Below, in pieces: positions 1-8,072 of a stretch of 14,262 nt of DNA (positions are counted from its first letter, which is position 1; every line of letters begins with the position of its first letter). A program made the translations under genes and the position numbers. The stretch comes from Clostridia bacterium. Its GTDB lineage: Bacteria; Bacillota; Clostridia; DUPQ01. The notes beneath the pieces are model-generated. The model did no database searches and was not told where the DNA came from. It saw only the letters and a program-made list of their open reading frames with translations. The stretch lies in NCBI GenBank assembly GCA_030592085.1, contig JAUUZV010000037.1, forward strand, positions 1 to 14,262, written 5' to 3'.

Positions 1-132
1 ATATTTTTAGTGGATTTAGGAAGTAAAAATGGAACATCTGTTAATGGAGAAATCTTATTAAAAAGAACTCCCATATCAGTTGATAGGGGAGATATTATTT
101 CTTTTGCTGATGAAGAATTTATTCTTTGTTAA
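1..132 (+). CDS. C-terminal end of an FHA-domain protein (partial, 5' end outside window)
   Basis: Frame 1 is open from the first base to a TAA at 130-132 and gives 43 residues. They contain DLGSKNGTSVNG, the hallmark of forkhead-associated (FHA) domains, where the S/N-x-NGT turn contributes to phosphothreonine binding. The later RGDIISFADEEFIL matches the usual closing beta strands (xxGDxIxxGxxxFxF). The domain therefore sits at the extreme C-terminus of its protein. FHA domains bind phosphothreonine peptides and commonly act with Ser/Thr kinases, secretion systems or envelope regulation; which applies here cannot be told. The last 14 bases overlap the end of the convergent epimerase gene. 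The family call is seen in the sequence; the rest of the protein is unknown. Confidence 0.8.
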   Translation: MFLVDLGSKNGTSVNGEILLKRTPISVDRGDIISFADEEFILC

Positions 133-1243
133 AATGCGATAAAATCCCATCAATTATTTTTTTACTAGCATTGCCATCTCCATATGGATTAATGGCAGTT
201 GCCATCTTATTATAAACAACTTCATTAGTTAAAAGCTCTATGGCATCTTTAACAATATTATCTTTATTTACACCTGATAATTTTACAGTTCCAGCATTTA
301 TAGCTTCTGGTCGTTCTGTTTCACTTCTAAGTACTAAAACCGGTTTTCCTAAAGAAGGTGCTTCCTCTTGAAGGCCACCTGAATCAGTCATTACCATAAA
401 AGATTTATTCATCAAGTTATGTAAGTCTCTTACATTCAAAGGTTTGGTTAATAAAATGTTTTTGTGATTGTCTAATTTTTTATATACAACATTCATAACA
501 GCTGGGTTTAAATGAACAGCATACACAAATAACACATCATCAAATTGACTGGAAATTTCTAATACTGCATCACATATATCCTCTAAAGGTTTACCTAAAT
601 TTTCATTACGATGAGCAGTTAGGGTAATTACACGTTTATTCTTAAAATCTACTTGATTTAATTTATCATTTGAAAATTTATAATTATCAGTAATCGTTGT
701 TTGCAATGCATCAATAACTGTATTACCTGTAATGTATAAATTTTCTTTATTAACACCTTCACGTAGCAAATTCTGATAATTACTATTTGTAGGGCAAAAA
801 TGAAGTGTTGCTAATGATCCAACTAATTTTCTATTCATCTCTTCTGGAAAAGGTGAGTAAACATCAAAGGTTCTAAGGCCAGCTTCAACATGACCCACAG
901 GAATTTTTCTATAAAAAGCAGTTAGTGAAGATACAAGACAAGTAGCTGTATCACCATGGACTAACATAATATCAGGGGATTCGTCATCAAGTACTTTTCC
1001 TAATTTCTCCATTATTGATGTGGTTATATATTGTAATGTCTGACTTTTTTTCATAATCTTTAAGTCATAATCTGGCTTAATGTTAAAAACATCAATTACT
1101 TGATCTAACATTTCTCGATGTTGGCCAGTTACACAGATAACAGAGTTAAAACGATTATCGTTAGCTAATGATTTTACTAATGGAGCCATTTTTATGGCAT
1201 CTGGTCGTGTACCAAAAACACTCATAATTTTAATTTTATTCAT
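119..1243 (-). CDS. mnaA: UDP-N-acetylglucosamine 2-epimerase (non-hydrolysing)
   Basis: Interconverts UDP-GlcNAc and UDP-ManNAc in the cytoplasm; ManNAc is used in teichoic-acid linkage units and capsule-type polymers. The 374-residue protein has the family signatures in order: FGTRPDAIKMAPL at the N-terminus, VHGDTATC, GHVEAGLRT followed by the PFPEEMNR segment, and the C-terminal TDSGGLQEEAP and ETERPEA motifs of the UDP-binding GT-B-like fold. Length is normal for the family. I chose the ATG at 1241-1243 because an AAGGGA ribosome binding site lies about 10 bases upstream; an upstream in-frame TTG at 1268-1270 would put that site inside the gene. The start overlaps the tagO stop by 8 bases (ATGAATAA), so the two are probably translationally coupled. 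The stop overlaps the end of the FHA gene on the other strand. Confidence 0.93.
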   Translation of the reverse strand: MNKIKIMSVFGTRPDAIKMAPLVKSLANDNRFNSVICVTGQHREMLDQVIDVFNIKPDYDLKIMKKSQTLQYITTSIMEKLGKVLDDESPDIMLVHGDTATCLVSSLTAFYRKIPVGHVEAGLRTFDVYSPFPEEMNRKLVGSLATLHFCPTNSNYQNLLREGVNKENLYITGNTVIDALQTTITDNYKFSNDKLNQVDFKNKRVITLTAHRNENLGKPLEDICDAVLEISSQFDDVLFVYAVHLNPAVMNVVYKKLDNHKNILLTKPLNVRDLHNLMNKSFMVMTDSGGLQEEAPSLGKPVLVLRSETERPEAINAGTVKLSGVNKDNIVKDAIELLTNEVVYNKMATAINPYGDGNASKKIIDGILSHFNKE

Positions 1244-2339
1244 TCTCAACAGTCCCTTCTGTTTCAACAATGTCTAGCAGTTCTTTTTCTTTTCTTGGTA
1301 AGTATAAAAATAGAATTGAAGCTATTAAAATTAGAACAAAAACAATCAGTAATAACCATATATATTTCATACCACTTGCAGAAAGAATTATAGATACAAT
1401 ACCCATTAAAATACTAGCAACATATAAAGAAATAACAGCTTGTTTATGTCCTAATCCTAAATGTAAAAGCTTGTGATGTATATGTTCTTTGTCACCAATA
1501 TAGATGGGCTTTTTATTTTTAATTCGCCTCATAATTGCTAAAAGTACGTCAATGATTGGAAGCCCAAAAGCAAATAGGGGAATAAACAAAGAAATTGCTG
1601 TAAATGATTTAAACGTTCCTTGTATAGAGATAACAGCTAGAGTAAAACCTATGAAGGCTGAACCTGTTTCTCCCATAAATATTTTTGCAGGGTTAAAATT
1701 AAAAGGCAAAAAGCCTAAACATGCACCTGCTAATGCTGCTACAATAATTCCAGAATAGGTTCCTACTAAATAAGCATCTGGTCTGACTAAAGAAACTGCT
1801 AATAATGTTAATGCACTAATCGCACCAATTCCAGCTGCTAATCCATCTAAACCATCTATAAAATTAAAAGCATTTGTTAAAGCTACAATCCATATTAAAG
1901 TTAGTAAAATACCAACAACAATGGGAAGGTTAATAATTTCACTTGTATTAAAGGGATTAGTAAATGAACTAATTGTAGTTCCTGATAAAAAGATTACTAA
2001 CAAAGCTGCAACAACTTGTGCTAATCCTTTATATATAGGTTTTAATTCAAAAATATCATCAATGATACCCATTATAACAATTATGGATAAACCTGAAAGC
2101 AATCCTATTAATTTCATGTCAGCAACAAATTGTTCATTGAATAAATAATTTAAAACAACAGCACCTGCTAATCCACACACTATAGAAATCCCACCTAACA
2201 GAGGAATAGGTCTTGTATGAATATGTCGGTCTTTAGTTGGATAACTAAGAGCATCTGTTTTATAAGCTAATTTTTTAACTAAAGGATAAGAAATTAATGA
2301 TAAGAAAAGTGCACTTAATAATGTTAACAAAAAATTCAT
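1236..2339 (-). CDS. tagO: Undecaprenyl-phosphate GlcNAc-1-phosphate transferase (TagO/WecA family)
   Basis: Integral membrane enzyme that moves GlcNAc-1-phosphate from UDP-GlcNAc to undecaprenyl phosphate, the first step of wall teichoic acid and related glycopolymer synthesis. The 367 residues form about ten hydrophobic segments. Polyprenyl-phosphate sugar-1-phosphate transferase motifs are present: IIDDIFELKP (DD at 94-95), NAFNFIDGLDGLAAG (D162, D165), and the cytoplasmic HIHHKLLHLGLGHKQ loop typical of TagO-type enzymes near residues 284-300. The usual FMGDxGS motif reads FMGETGS here, with Glu224 at the normally Asp position. The ATG at 2337-2339 has a TGAGGT ribosome binding site 6 bases upstream. 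It overlaps mnaA, whose product uses the same nucleotide sugar, which supports an envelope role. WecA-type function for another polymer is possible. Confidence 0.9.
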   Translation of the reverse strand: MNFLLTLLSALFLSLISYPLVKKLAYKTDALSYPTKDRHIHTRPIPLLGGISIVCGLAGAVVLNYLFNEQFVADMKLIGLLSGLSIIVIMGIIDDIFELKPIYKGLAQVVAALLVIFLSGTTISSFTNPFNTSEIINLPIVVGILLTLIWIVALTNAFNFIDGLDGLAAGIGAISALTLLAVSLVRPDAYLVGTYSGIIVAALAGACLGFLPFNFNPAKIFMGETGSAFIGFTLAVISIQGTFKSFTAISLFIPLFAFGLPIIDVLLAIMRRIKNKKPIYIGDKEHIHHKLLHLGLGHKQAVISLYVASILMGIVSIILSASGMKYIWLLLIVFVLILIASILFLYLPRKEKELLDIVETEGTVENE

Positions 2340-2380
2340 TGGTAAACCTCACTAAATACACTTGTGGTTTTAGTATTAAA

Positions 2381-2400
2381 TTGTAAAACATTGTAAAACA
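2381..2400. repeat. Two perfect tandem copies of a 10-bp unit upstream of tagO
   Basis: TTGTAAAACA occurs twice back to back, followed by a weaker third copy (CTTTATAACA, 2401-2410). On the tagO strand each copy contains TTTACA, a plausible -35 hexamer, but I found no convincing -10 at matching spacing. The period is about one helical turn, so a protein-binding site is possible; no regulator can be named. Confidence 0.5.
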
Positions 2401-2424
2401 CTTTATAACAAAAAGTATAAGTGT
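2398..2424 (-). terminator. Weak terminator-like hairpin downstream of upp
   Basis: On the minus strand ACACTTATA can pair with TATAAAGTGT (one bulged base, 8-base loop), followed by TTTTAC and TTTT. It lies about 50 bases past the upp stop and before tagO. The stem is AT-rich and the U-tract is broken, so termination would be weak. tagO-mnaA may therefore receive readthrough from rpiB-upp. Confidence 0.35.
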
Positions 2425-2470
2425 GAATTATATAAAGGGCATCCAATGGAGGTTTTAACATAATTGCTCC

Positions 2471-3118
2471 TTATTTTGTTCCGTATAAACGATCTCCTGC
2501 ATCGCCTAATCCAGGTACGATATAAGCAGTATCATTTAAACCTTCATCTACCTGAGCACAGAAAATCTGTACATCCTTGTGGTCACTTCTCACACGTTTT
2601 ATGCCTTCTGGAGCTGCAATTAAGCACATTAATTTAATATGTTTAATGCCTCGTTGCTTTAAAAACATAATAGCTGCAGAGGCTGAACCTCCTGTGGCTA
2701 ACATTGGATCTAATACAATCATTTCTCTTTCTATTGCATCTTCTGGTAATTTACAGTAATATTCAACAGGTTCTAAGGTTTTATGATCTCTATATAAACC
2801 AATATGCCCTACTTTAATCATAGGTAATAAGTGTAACATTCCATCAACCATACCTAATCCTGCGCGCAGAATTGGAACTATCCCAACTTTCTTCCCTGCC
2901 AAAACATTTGTCTTTGCTATACCAATTGGAGTTTCTATGTCAACTTCTTGTAATGGAAGGTCTCTTGTAACCTCATAACCCATTAACATGGATATTTCAC
3001 TAACCAATTCACGAAACTCTTTTGTGTTAGTGTTTTTATCTCTTAATAAAGAGATTTTGTGCTGTATTAACGGATGGTCAAAGATAAAGACCATATCATC
3101 ATATTTTTCATAATTCAT
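2471..3118 (-). CDS. upp: Uracil phosphoribosyltransferase
   Basis: Salvage enzyme making UMP from uracil and PRPP in the cytoplasm. The 215-residue protein, close to the usual 209, carries the PRPP-binding signature VLDPMLATGGS in its second half and the C-terminal PGLGDAGDRLYGT uracil-binding segment of UPRTases. VPILRAGLGMVDGM in the middle is also typical of the family. The ATG at 3116-3118 is chosen because a strong AGGAGG lies 6 bases upstream; the longer in-frame start would include that site inside the coding region. It follows rpiB by 10 bases and the ribosome binding site abuts the rpiB stop codon, so the two are co-transcribed. upp next to rpiB and prfA is a conserved Firmicute neighbourhood; glyA, often present between them, is absent. 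Confidence 0.96.
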   Translation of the reverse strand: MNYEKYDDMVFIFDHPLIQHKISLLRDKNTNTKEFRELVSEISMLMGYEVTRDLPLQEVDIETPIGIAKTNVLAGKKVGIVPILRAGLGMVDGMLHLLPMIKVGHIGLYRDHKTLEPVEYYCKLPEDAIEREMIVLDPMLATGGSASAAIMFLKQRGIKHIKLMCLIAAPEGIKRVRSDHKDVQIFCAQVDEGLNDTAYIVPGLGDAGDRLYGTK

Positions 3119-3128
3119 GTTTTTCCTC

Positions 3129-3569
3129 CTAGTGATCTGATTCAATAGCTTTAATCAGTTCATTTCTTTTGTTATATTTTCCACCGAGAAAGTCGGTTTG
3201 TAACCATGTTTGTAATATTTCAATAGCATAATCTGGACCTAATACTCGCCCACCTAAAGCAATTACATTTGCATTGTTATGTTCCATAGATAATCTAGCA
3301 GTCATTATAGAATTACATAAAGCACAACGAATACCATTAACTTTATTTGCAGCAATAGACATTCCAATACCTGTACCACAAATTAATATTCCTCTATCAC
3401 AGTCATTATCTAAAACTGCCTGACAGACTTTTTTAGCATAATCAGGGAAGTCAACAGAATCTAAAGAATAGGTTCCATAATCATGATAAGAAATCTGATT
3501 ATCATCAAAATATTTTTTTATAATCTCTTTTAATAAAAACCCACCGTGATCTGATCCAATAGCAATCAT
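3129..3569 (-). CDS. rpiB: Ribose-5-phosphate isomerase B
   Basis: Interconverts ribose 5-phosphate and ribulose 5-phosphate in the non-oxidative pentose phosphate pathway, feeding PRPP and so the downstream upp reaction. The 146 residues match RpiB/LacAB length. IGSDHGG at the N-terminus, VDFPDYA, and ICGTGIGMSIAANKV with Cys64, the expected catalytic base, are visible, followed by MEHNNANVIALGGRVLG with a conserved His near 97. The ATG at 3567-3569 is preceded by GGAGGG 6 bases upstream; an upstream TTG would place this site inside the gene. A good promoter lies just upstream, between this gene and the sua5 stop. Some family members act on allose or galactose 6-phosphates (RpiB/LacA split), but the context favours ribose. 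Confidence 0.94.
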   Translation of the reverse strand: MIAIGSDHGGFLLKEIIKKYFDDNQISYHDYGTYSLDSVDFPDYAKKVCQAVLDNDCDRGILICGTGIGMSIAANKVNGIRCALCNSIMTARLSMEHNNANVIALGGRVLGPDYAIEILQTWLQTDFLGGKYNKRNELIKAIESDH

Positions 3570-3605
3570 TTTTACTCCCTCCAATTATTGTTTACTTTAA
3601 TAATA

Positions 3606-3634
3606 ATATTATAGTAACAACCCTAACATGTCAA
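3606..3634 (-). promoter_or_regulatory. Sigma-A-type promoter for rpiB-upp
   Basis: On the minus strand a consensus TTGACA (3629-3634) is followed after 17 bases by TAATAT (3606-3611). TATAAT also occurs at 3608-3613, with a 15-base spacer. It lies in the 69-base gap between the sua5 stop and the rpiB start, so rpiB-upp can be transcribed independently of prfA-sua5. Confidence 0.7.
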
Positions 3635-3638
3635 AGGA

Positions 3639-4661
3639 TTATGTGATGATAATATTGCCGCCAGAGGCTTTTTCTAATCGGTTGACTACTGCCTCTTTCA
3701 ATTCGCCATATTCAGGGTACTCTGCTAAAATTTTTGTTACCTTTAATTTATCAAACATTCGTAAACTTTCAAATAAATTACTAGCTAATTGATTGGGCTC
3801 TTTTTTACTACCAAGAACAATAACTTGTCCTTTCTTATATAAATGAGCATGTTCTTTAATACATAAAATCCCTGTTTGTTCATCAGATATTTCATTAATC
3901 TTTTTACAAACATTCTGTGGGCTTCCTTTAACTATAATAACGGAAGCTTTTGGAGAATAATGAGTATATTTCATGCCAGGTGATTTGGCTATTTCTTTAC
4001 TAGTAGATTTATCTTTAAATATAACTTTTGGAAGCACCATTTCTAATTGTCTAATTGAAGTGGAACCTGGTCGTAGTATTGTAGGAATTTTGCTAGTTAG
4101 ATCTAAAACGGTTGATTCAATACCGAATGTACTTTTCCCTCCATCAATAATAGCAGGAACTAGTCCTTCTAAATCATCTTGTACATGTTTTACTTCTGTA
4201 GTTGAAGGTTTACCAGAAAGATTAGCGCTAGGTGCAGCTAATGGAAAACCACAAGCACTGATTAATGAAATAGCTACTGGATGAGAAGGTATTCTAATGG
4301 CAACTGTTAAAAGATTAGCAGTTGCTTCATCAGGCACTAATTCATTTTTATTTAATACTAATGTTAATGGACCTGGCCAGAAGATGGTTGCTAGTTTTAA
4401 AGCAATAGGTGGAAAATCAGTTACATATTTCTTAGCCATTTCTATTGAGTCAACATGTAAAATTAAAGGGTTATCCATAGGTCTATTTTTAACAACAAAG
4501 ATTTTAGAAATTGCAAATGGATCTAACGCATTAGCACCTAACCCATAAACTGTTTCTGTGGGAAAGGCTACAAGTTCACCTTTTTTTAATAATTTACTAC
4601 ATGTATCAAGGTCTTGTTTAGATAGTTTTTGATTATTTACAGTATAGTGATGTGTTAACAA
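3639..4661 (-). CDS. tsaC: L-threonylcarbamoyladenylate synthase, two-domain Sua5/YwlC type
   Basis: Makes threonylcarbamoyl-AMP from threonine, bicarbonate and ATP for the universal t6A37 modification of ANN-decoding tRNAs. The N-terminal YrdC-like domain (about residues 12-200) shows FPTETVYGLGANAL, KNRPMDNPL, and APSANLSGKPSTT followed by GIESTVLDL and ILRPGS. The C-terminal Sua5 domain (about 230-340) starts with SPGMKYTHYSPKA, the conserved interdomain linker. At 340 residues it is the long Sua5 type rather than single-domain TsaC. The start codon is TTG at 4659-4661 with AAGGTG 5 bases upstream; the next Met lies inside the domain. It follows prfA by 9 bases, an operon pair. prmC, which often sits between prfA and sua5, is absent here. 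Confidence 0.94.
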   Translation of the reverse strand: MLTHHYTVNNQKLSKQDLDTCSKLLKKGELVAFPTETVYGLGANALDPFAISKIFVVKNRPMDNPLILHVDSIEMAKKYVTDFPPIALKLATIFWPGPLTLVLNKNELVPDEATANLLTVAIRIPSHPVAISLISACGFPLAAPSANLSGKPSTTEVKHVQDDLEGLVPAIIDGGKSTFGIESTVLDLTSKIPTILRPGSTSIRQLEMVLPKVIFKDKSTSKEIAKSPGMKYTHYSPKASVIIVKGSPQNVCKKINEISDEQTGILCIKEHAHLYKKGQVIVLGSKKEPNQLASNLFESLRMFDKLKVTKILAEYPEYGELKEAVVNRLEKASGGNIIIT

Positions 4662-4670
4662 GCAATCACC

Positions 4671-5738
4671 TTATTCCTGATGTGCTAATTTTTTTGCTTG
4701 ATCTTCTGTGATTAATGAATCAATTAGTACATCTAAGTCGCCATCCATAATAGCAGCAAGTTTATATAATGTTAAACCAATACGATGATCAGTCATTCTT
4801 CCCTGTGGGAAATTATATGTTCTGATTCGTTCGCTTCTATCACCTGTACCAACTTGACTTTTCCTATTTTGAGCAATTTCACTATTTTGTTCTTCTTGAG
4901 CAATTTCATATAATTTAGATCTAAGAATTTTAAAAGCTTTATCTTTATTCTTGTGTTGGCTTCTCTCATCTTGACAACAAACCACAATACCAGTTGGACC
5001 ATGAGTTAATCTTATTGCTGAATCTGTTTTATTAACATGCTGACCACCAGCACCTGAAGAACGATAAGTATCTATTTGTACTTCACTTAAATTGATTTCA
5101 ACGTCTACTTCTTCCGCCTCTGGTAAAACAGCAACAGTAACAGTAGATGTATGTATGCGACCACTTGATTCGGTTTCAGGAACTCTTTGTACTCTGTGAA
5201 CACCACTTTCATATTTTAATCGCGAATAAGCTCCAAGTGCATCTAGTGAAAAAACAACTTCTTTTATTCCACCAATTCCTATTTCATTTAAATCAAGTAT
5301 TTCATGTGTCCATCCATTACGTTCGGCAAATCGTGTATACATTCTAAAAAGATCAGCTGCAAATAAAGCGGCTTCATCTCCACCAGCACCACCACGGATT
5401 TCAATAATAACACTTTTGTTATCATTTGGATCACTTGGTAATAATAATACTTTTAGTTGTTCTTCAAATTCAGGCATTTTTTTCTTTGCATCATTAATTT
5501 CTTCTGCTACTAGTTCTTTAAATTCCTTATCTAAGTCTTCTTCTAACATTAATAAAGACTCATCTAGTGATTCTTTAACTTTTCTATATTCTCTAAAAAC
5601 ATCAATGATTGGTTGAAGTTCATTTATCTCTTTCATTAAATCTCTATATAAGTTTTGGTTGTTAATAACCTTTGGATCAGTTAATAAAGTTGTTATTTCA
5701 TCATATCTTATTTCAATATGTAATAATTTTTCGTACAT
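4671..5738 (-). CDS. prfA: Peptide chain release factor 1
   Basis: Recognises UAA and UAG stop codons and triggers peptide release on the ribosome. The 355-residue protein carries the GGQ motif at 231-233 (SSGAGGQHVNKTDS), whose Gln enters the peptidyl-transferase centre. The codon-reading tripeptide PET at 187-189 sits in RVQRVPETES, as in Bacillus RF1, which distinguishes it from RF2 (SPF). The N-terminal coiled-coil domain 1 occupies about residues 1-105 and IRGGAGGDEAALFA marks domain 2. The ATG at 5736-5738 has GAGGTG 6 bases upstream. It is the first gene of a leftward operon with sua5. The methyltransferase gene prmC, whose product modifies the GGQ glutamine, is not in this window. Confidence 0.97.
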   Translation of the reverse strand: MYEKLLHIEIRYDEITTLLTDPKVINNQNLYRDLMKEINELQPIIDVFREYRKVKESLDESLLMLEEDLDKEFKELVAEEINDAKKKMPEFEEQLKVLLLPSDPNDNKSVIIEIRGGAGGDEAALFAADLFRMYTRFAERNGWTHEILDLNEIGIGGIKEVVFSLDALGAYSRLKYESGVHRVQRVPETESSGRIHTSTVTVAVLPEAEEVDVEINLSEVQIDTYRSSGAGGQHVNKTDSAIRLTHGPTGIVVCCQDERSQHKNKDKAFKILRSKLYEIAQEEQNSEIAQNRKSQVGTGDRSERIRTYNFPQGRMTDHRIGLTLYKLAAIMDGDLDVLIDSLITEDQAKKLAHQE

Positions 5739-5769
5739 TCAGACACCTCAGTTTCTTATTTCATTAGTT

Positions 5770-5778
5770 ATTATAGCA
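5770..5778 (-). promoter_or_regulatory. Extended -10 promoter for prfA
   Basis: On the minus strand TGC-TATAAT forms an extended -10 about 30 bases upstream of the prfA start. No clear -35 is visible. The DNA upstream on this strand is almost pure A-tracts (5787-5804), which could act as an UP-type element. Confidence 0.5.
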
Positions 5779-5836
5779 TAAATATATTTTTTTTTATTTT
5801 TTTTATAATGATAAAGTACTGATATAATAGGCTTTT

Positions 5837-5884
5837 CTACTACCTGTGGTATGTTTGTTAAAAAATAATCACAATATGTAGTTG
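5837..5884 (+). promoter_or_regulatory. Candidate pair of NrdR boxes upstream of nrdD
   Basis: The 16-mer at 5869-5884 (TCACAATATGTAGTTG) matches 12 of 16 positions of the NrdR-box consensus acaCwAtATaTwGtgt as I recall it, including all strongly conserved ones. A weaker 16-mer at 5837-5852 (CTACTACCTGTGGTAT) matches 9 of 16. The two centres are 32 bp apart, three helical turns, the arrangement usual for NrdR. The better box overlaps the -35 hexamer of the nrdD promoter, as expected for repression. Confidence 0.5.
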
Positions 5885-5911
5885 ATTTTCATATTCATAA
5901 ATGGGTATAAT
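5882..5911 (+). promoter_or_regulatory. Promoter of the nrdD-nrdG operon
   Basis: TTGATT (5882-5887), an 18-base spacer and a perfect TATAAT (5906-5911) precede nrdD by about 65 bases. A second possible start is the extended -10 TGA-TATAAT ending at 5828, upstream of the candidate NrdR boxes. Confidence 0.65.
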
Positions 5912-5978
5912 AGATGTAATATCAATAGCAAAATAACAACTGAAATACTAATGATAATTTTGAGGGGAGCCTGTGATT

Positions 5979-8072
5979 ATGCTAAACAGAATACAGAAGA
6001 GAGACGGTAGAATTGAAAAATTTTACAAAGAAAAGATTACCTGGGCAATTTTTAAAGCAGCAAAAGCGTGCGGTGGAGATGACTTTAATAAATCAGAGGA
6101 ATTAGCAATGAAGGTCGTTGATGCAGCAGTTCTAATCTATAAAGATCAAGTTCCAAGTGTTGAACAAATTCAAGATTTAGTCGAAAAAGTTTTAATTGAA
6201 AACGGACATGCTAAAACAGCAAAAGCATATATTTTGTATCGAGAAAAACGAAGTAGTGCTCGTCATATGAATGCATTAATTGGAGCAACAATTAATATGT
6301 TTAGTGATTATCTTGGCGAAAAAGATTGGCATGTTAAAGAAAATGCTAACATGCAAAAAAGTGTTAATGGTCTAAATAACTATGTTAGAGAAGTTTTTAC
6401 AAAAAAATATTGGTTATATGAAGTATATCCAGAAGAAGTGAGAAACGCTCATTTATCTGGAGATGCACATATTCATGATTTAGGTTTTTTTGGACCTTAT
6501 TGTGCAGGATGGGATTTACGTCAGTTGCTAACAGATGGATTTGGTGGGGTTTCTGGAAAAGTAGAAAGCAAACCTGCAAAACATTTACGTGCATTCTTAG
6601 GACAAATTGTTAATTCTACTTTTACTACACAAGGTGAAGCAGCAGGAGCACAAGCTTGGTCAAGTTTTGATACTTACTGTGCACCATTTATAAAATACGA
6701 TAATTTATCATATAAGCGAGTTAAACAAGCATTACAAGAATTTGTATTTAATATTAATGTACCAACAAGAGTTGGATTCCAATGTCCTTTTTCAAATCTT
6801 ACATTTGATATAAAAGTACCAAGTACTTTAAAAGATAATAAAGTAATTATTGGTGGTAAAGAAATGGAAGAAACCTATGGTGAATTCCAAGAGGAAATGG
6901 ATATTATTAATAAAGCATTTTGTGAAGTAATGTTAGAAGGAGATGCAAAGGGTAGAGTATTTACATTTCCAATTCCTACAATAAATATTACAAAAGACTT
7001 TGATTGGGATACTGAAGTTATTGACGCATTTATGGAAGTAACTGCTAAATATGGTATACCATATTTTGCAAATTATGTTAATTCAGATTTATCACCAGAA
7101 GATGCTGTTTCCATGTGTTGTCGTTTAAGATTAAATACTAAAGAACTCAGAAAAAGAGGTGGAGGATTATTTGGAAGTAATCCATTAACAGGTTCTATTG
7201 GTGTTTATACTATAAACCTTCCAAGAATCGGTTACTTATCAGAAACAAAAAATGAGTTTAAAGCCAGATTATGGCAGTTAGTACAAACTGGTAAAACAAG
7301 TTTAGAAATAAAAAGAAAAATTATTGAAGATCAAACAGAAAAAGGTCTATATCCATATTCTTCAAATTATTTACGCGATGTAAAACTTTCAACAAGAGAG
7401 TATTGGTTTAATCATTTTAGTACAATTGGTATTTTAGGAATGAACGAAGCATTAATAAACTTTATGGGTAAAGATATAACAACTGATGAGGGACAAGAGT
7501 TTTCTATTGAAATTATGGATTATATGCGAGAATTACTTCAAGAAATACAAGAAGAAACAAAACATGTGTATAACCTTGAAGCAACACCTGCAGAAGGAAC
7601 CACATATAGATTAGCAAAACTAGATAGAGAACGTTATCCAGATATTATTTGTGCAGGTGGAGATGTTCCATATTATACTAATTCAACACAAGTACCAGTT
7701 GAGTTCTCAGAAGATATTTTTGAAGTATTAGAAGTACAAGACGAATTACAATCACTATATACTGGTGGAACAGTTTTACATCTATACTTAGGTGAAAGTA
7801 TTGAAGACCCAGCAACTTGTAAAGCGTTAATAAAAAATATTTTTACAAAATATAAACTACCTTATGTATCAATAACACCAACATTTAGCATATGTAATAC
7901 ACATGGATATATTAAAGGAGAACAATTTGAATGTCCTGAATGTGGAGCAGAAACAGAAGTGTGGTCACGTGTTGTTGGTTATCTAAGACCTGTTGAAAAT
8001 TATAATAAAGGTAAGAAAAAAGAATATTTTGACAGAACTAAGTTTGTTATAAAAGAAAAACAAATTTCATGA
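5979..8072 (+). CDS. nrdD: Anaerobic (class III) ribonucleoside-triphosphate reductase
   Basis: Oxygen-sensitive glycyl-radical enzyme that reduces ribonucleotides to deoxyribonucleotides. The 697-residue protein begins with an ATP-cone domain (about residues 1-95, KRDGRIEKF through AYILYREKR) for allosteric dNTP control. The catalytic barrel contains FTTQGEAAGAQAWSSFD, RVGFQCPFSNLTFD, the MCCRLRLN segment expected to bear the thiyl-radical cysteine, and SIGVYTINLPRIGY. The C-terminus has a zinc-site-like CNTHGY plus CPECG and the glycyl-radical loop RVVGYL (Gly near 667). The ATG at 5979 is preferred because GAGGGGAG ends 9 bases upstream; the in-frame GTG at 5973 is too close to it. The stop overlaps the activase start by ATGA. 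A candidate NrdR box upstream suggests dNTP-linked repression. Confidence 0.96.
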   Translation: MLNRIQKRDGRIEKFYKEKITWAIFKAAKACGGDDFNKSEELAMKVVDAAVLIYKDQVPSVEQIQDLVEKVLIENGHAKTAKAYILYREKRSSARHMNALIGATINMFSDYLGEKDWHVKENANMQKSVNGLNNYVREVFTKKYWLYEVYPEEVRNAHLSGDAHIHDLGFFGPYCAGWDLRQLLTDGFGGVSGKVESKPAKHLRAFLGQIVNSTFTTQGEAAGAQAWSSFDTYCAPFIKYDNLSYKRVKQALQEFVFNINVPTRVGFQCPFSNLTFDIKVPSTLKDNKVIIGGKEMEETYGEFQEEMDIINKAFCEVMLEGDAKGRVFTFPIPTINITKDFDWDTEVIDAFMEVTAKYGIPYFANYVNSDLSPEDAVSMCCRLRLNTKELRKRGGGLFGSNPLTGSIGVYTINLPRIGYLSETKNEFKARLWQLVQTGKTSLEIKRKIIEDQTEKGLYPYSSNYLRDVKLSTREYWFNHFSTIGILGMNEALINFMGKDITTDEGQEFSIEIMDYMRELLQEIQEETKHVYNLEATPAEGTTYRLAKLDRERYPDIICAGGDVPYYTNSTQVPVEFSEDIFEVLEVQDELQSLYTGGTVLHLYLGESIEDPATCKALIKNIFTKYKLPYVSITPTFSICNTHGYIKGEQFECPECGAETEVWSRVVGYLRPVENYNKGKKKEYFDRTKFVIKEKQIS

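Noticed and set aside
1270..2148. Small plus-strand ORFs inside the tagO gene
   Set aside because: They are antisense shadows of tagO with no ribosome binding sites or recognisable domains.
3973..5616. Open frames opposite or inside sua5 and prfA
   Set aside because: They lie fully within conserved genes in other frames; composition and lack of start signals mark them as shadows.
5785..5815. Long T-tracts upstream of nrdD as a terminator
   Set aside because: No hairpin precedes the T-tract on the plus strand; it is better explained as A-tract DNA upstream of the prfA promoter.
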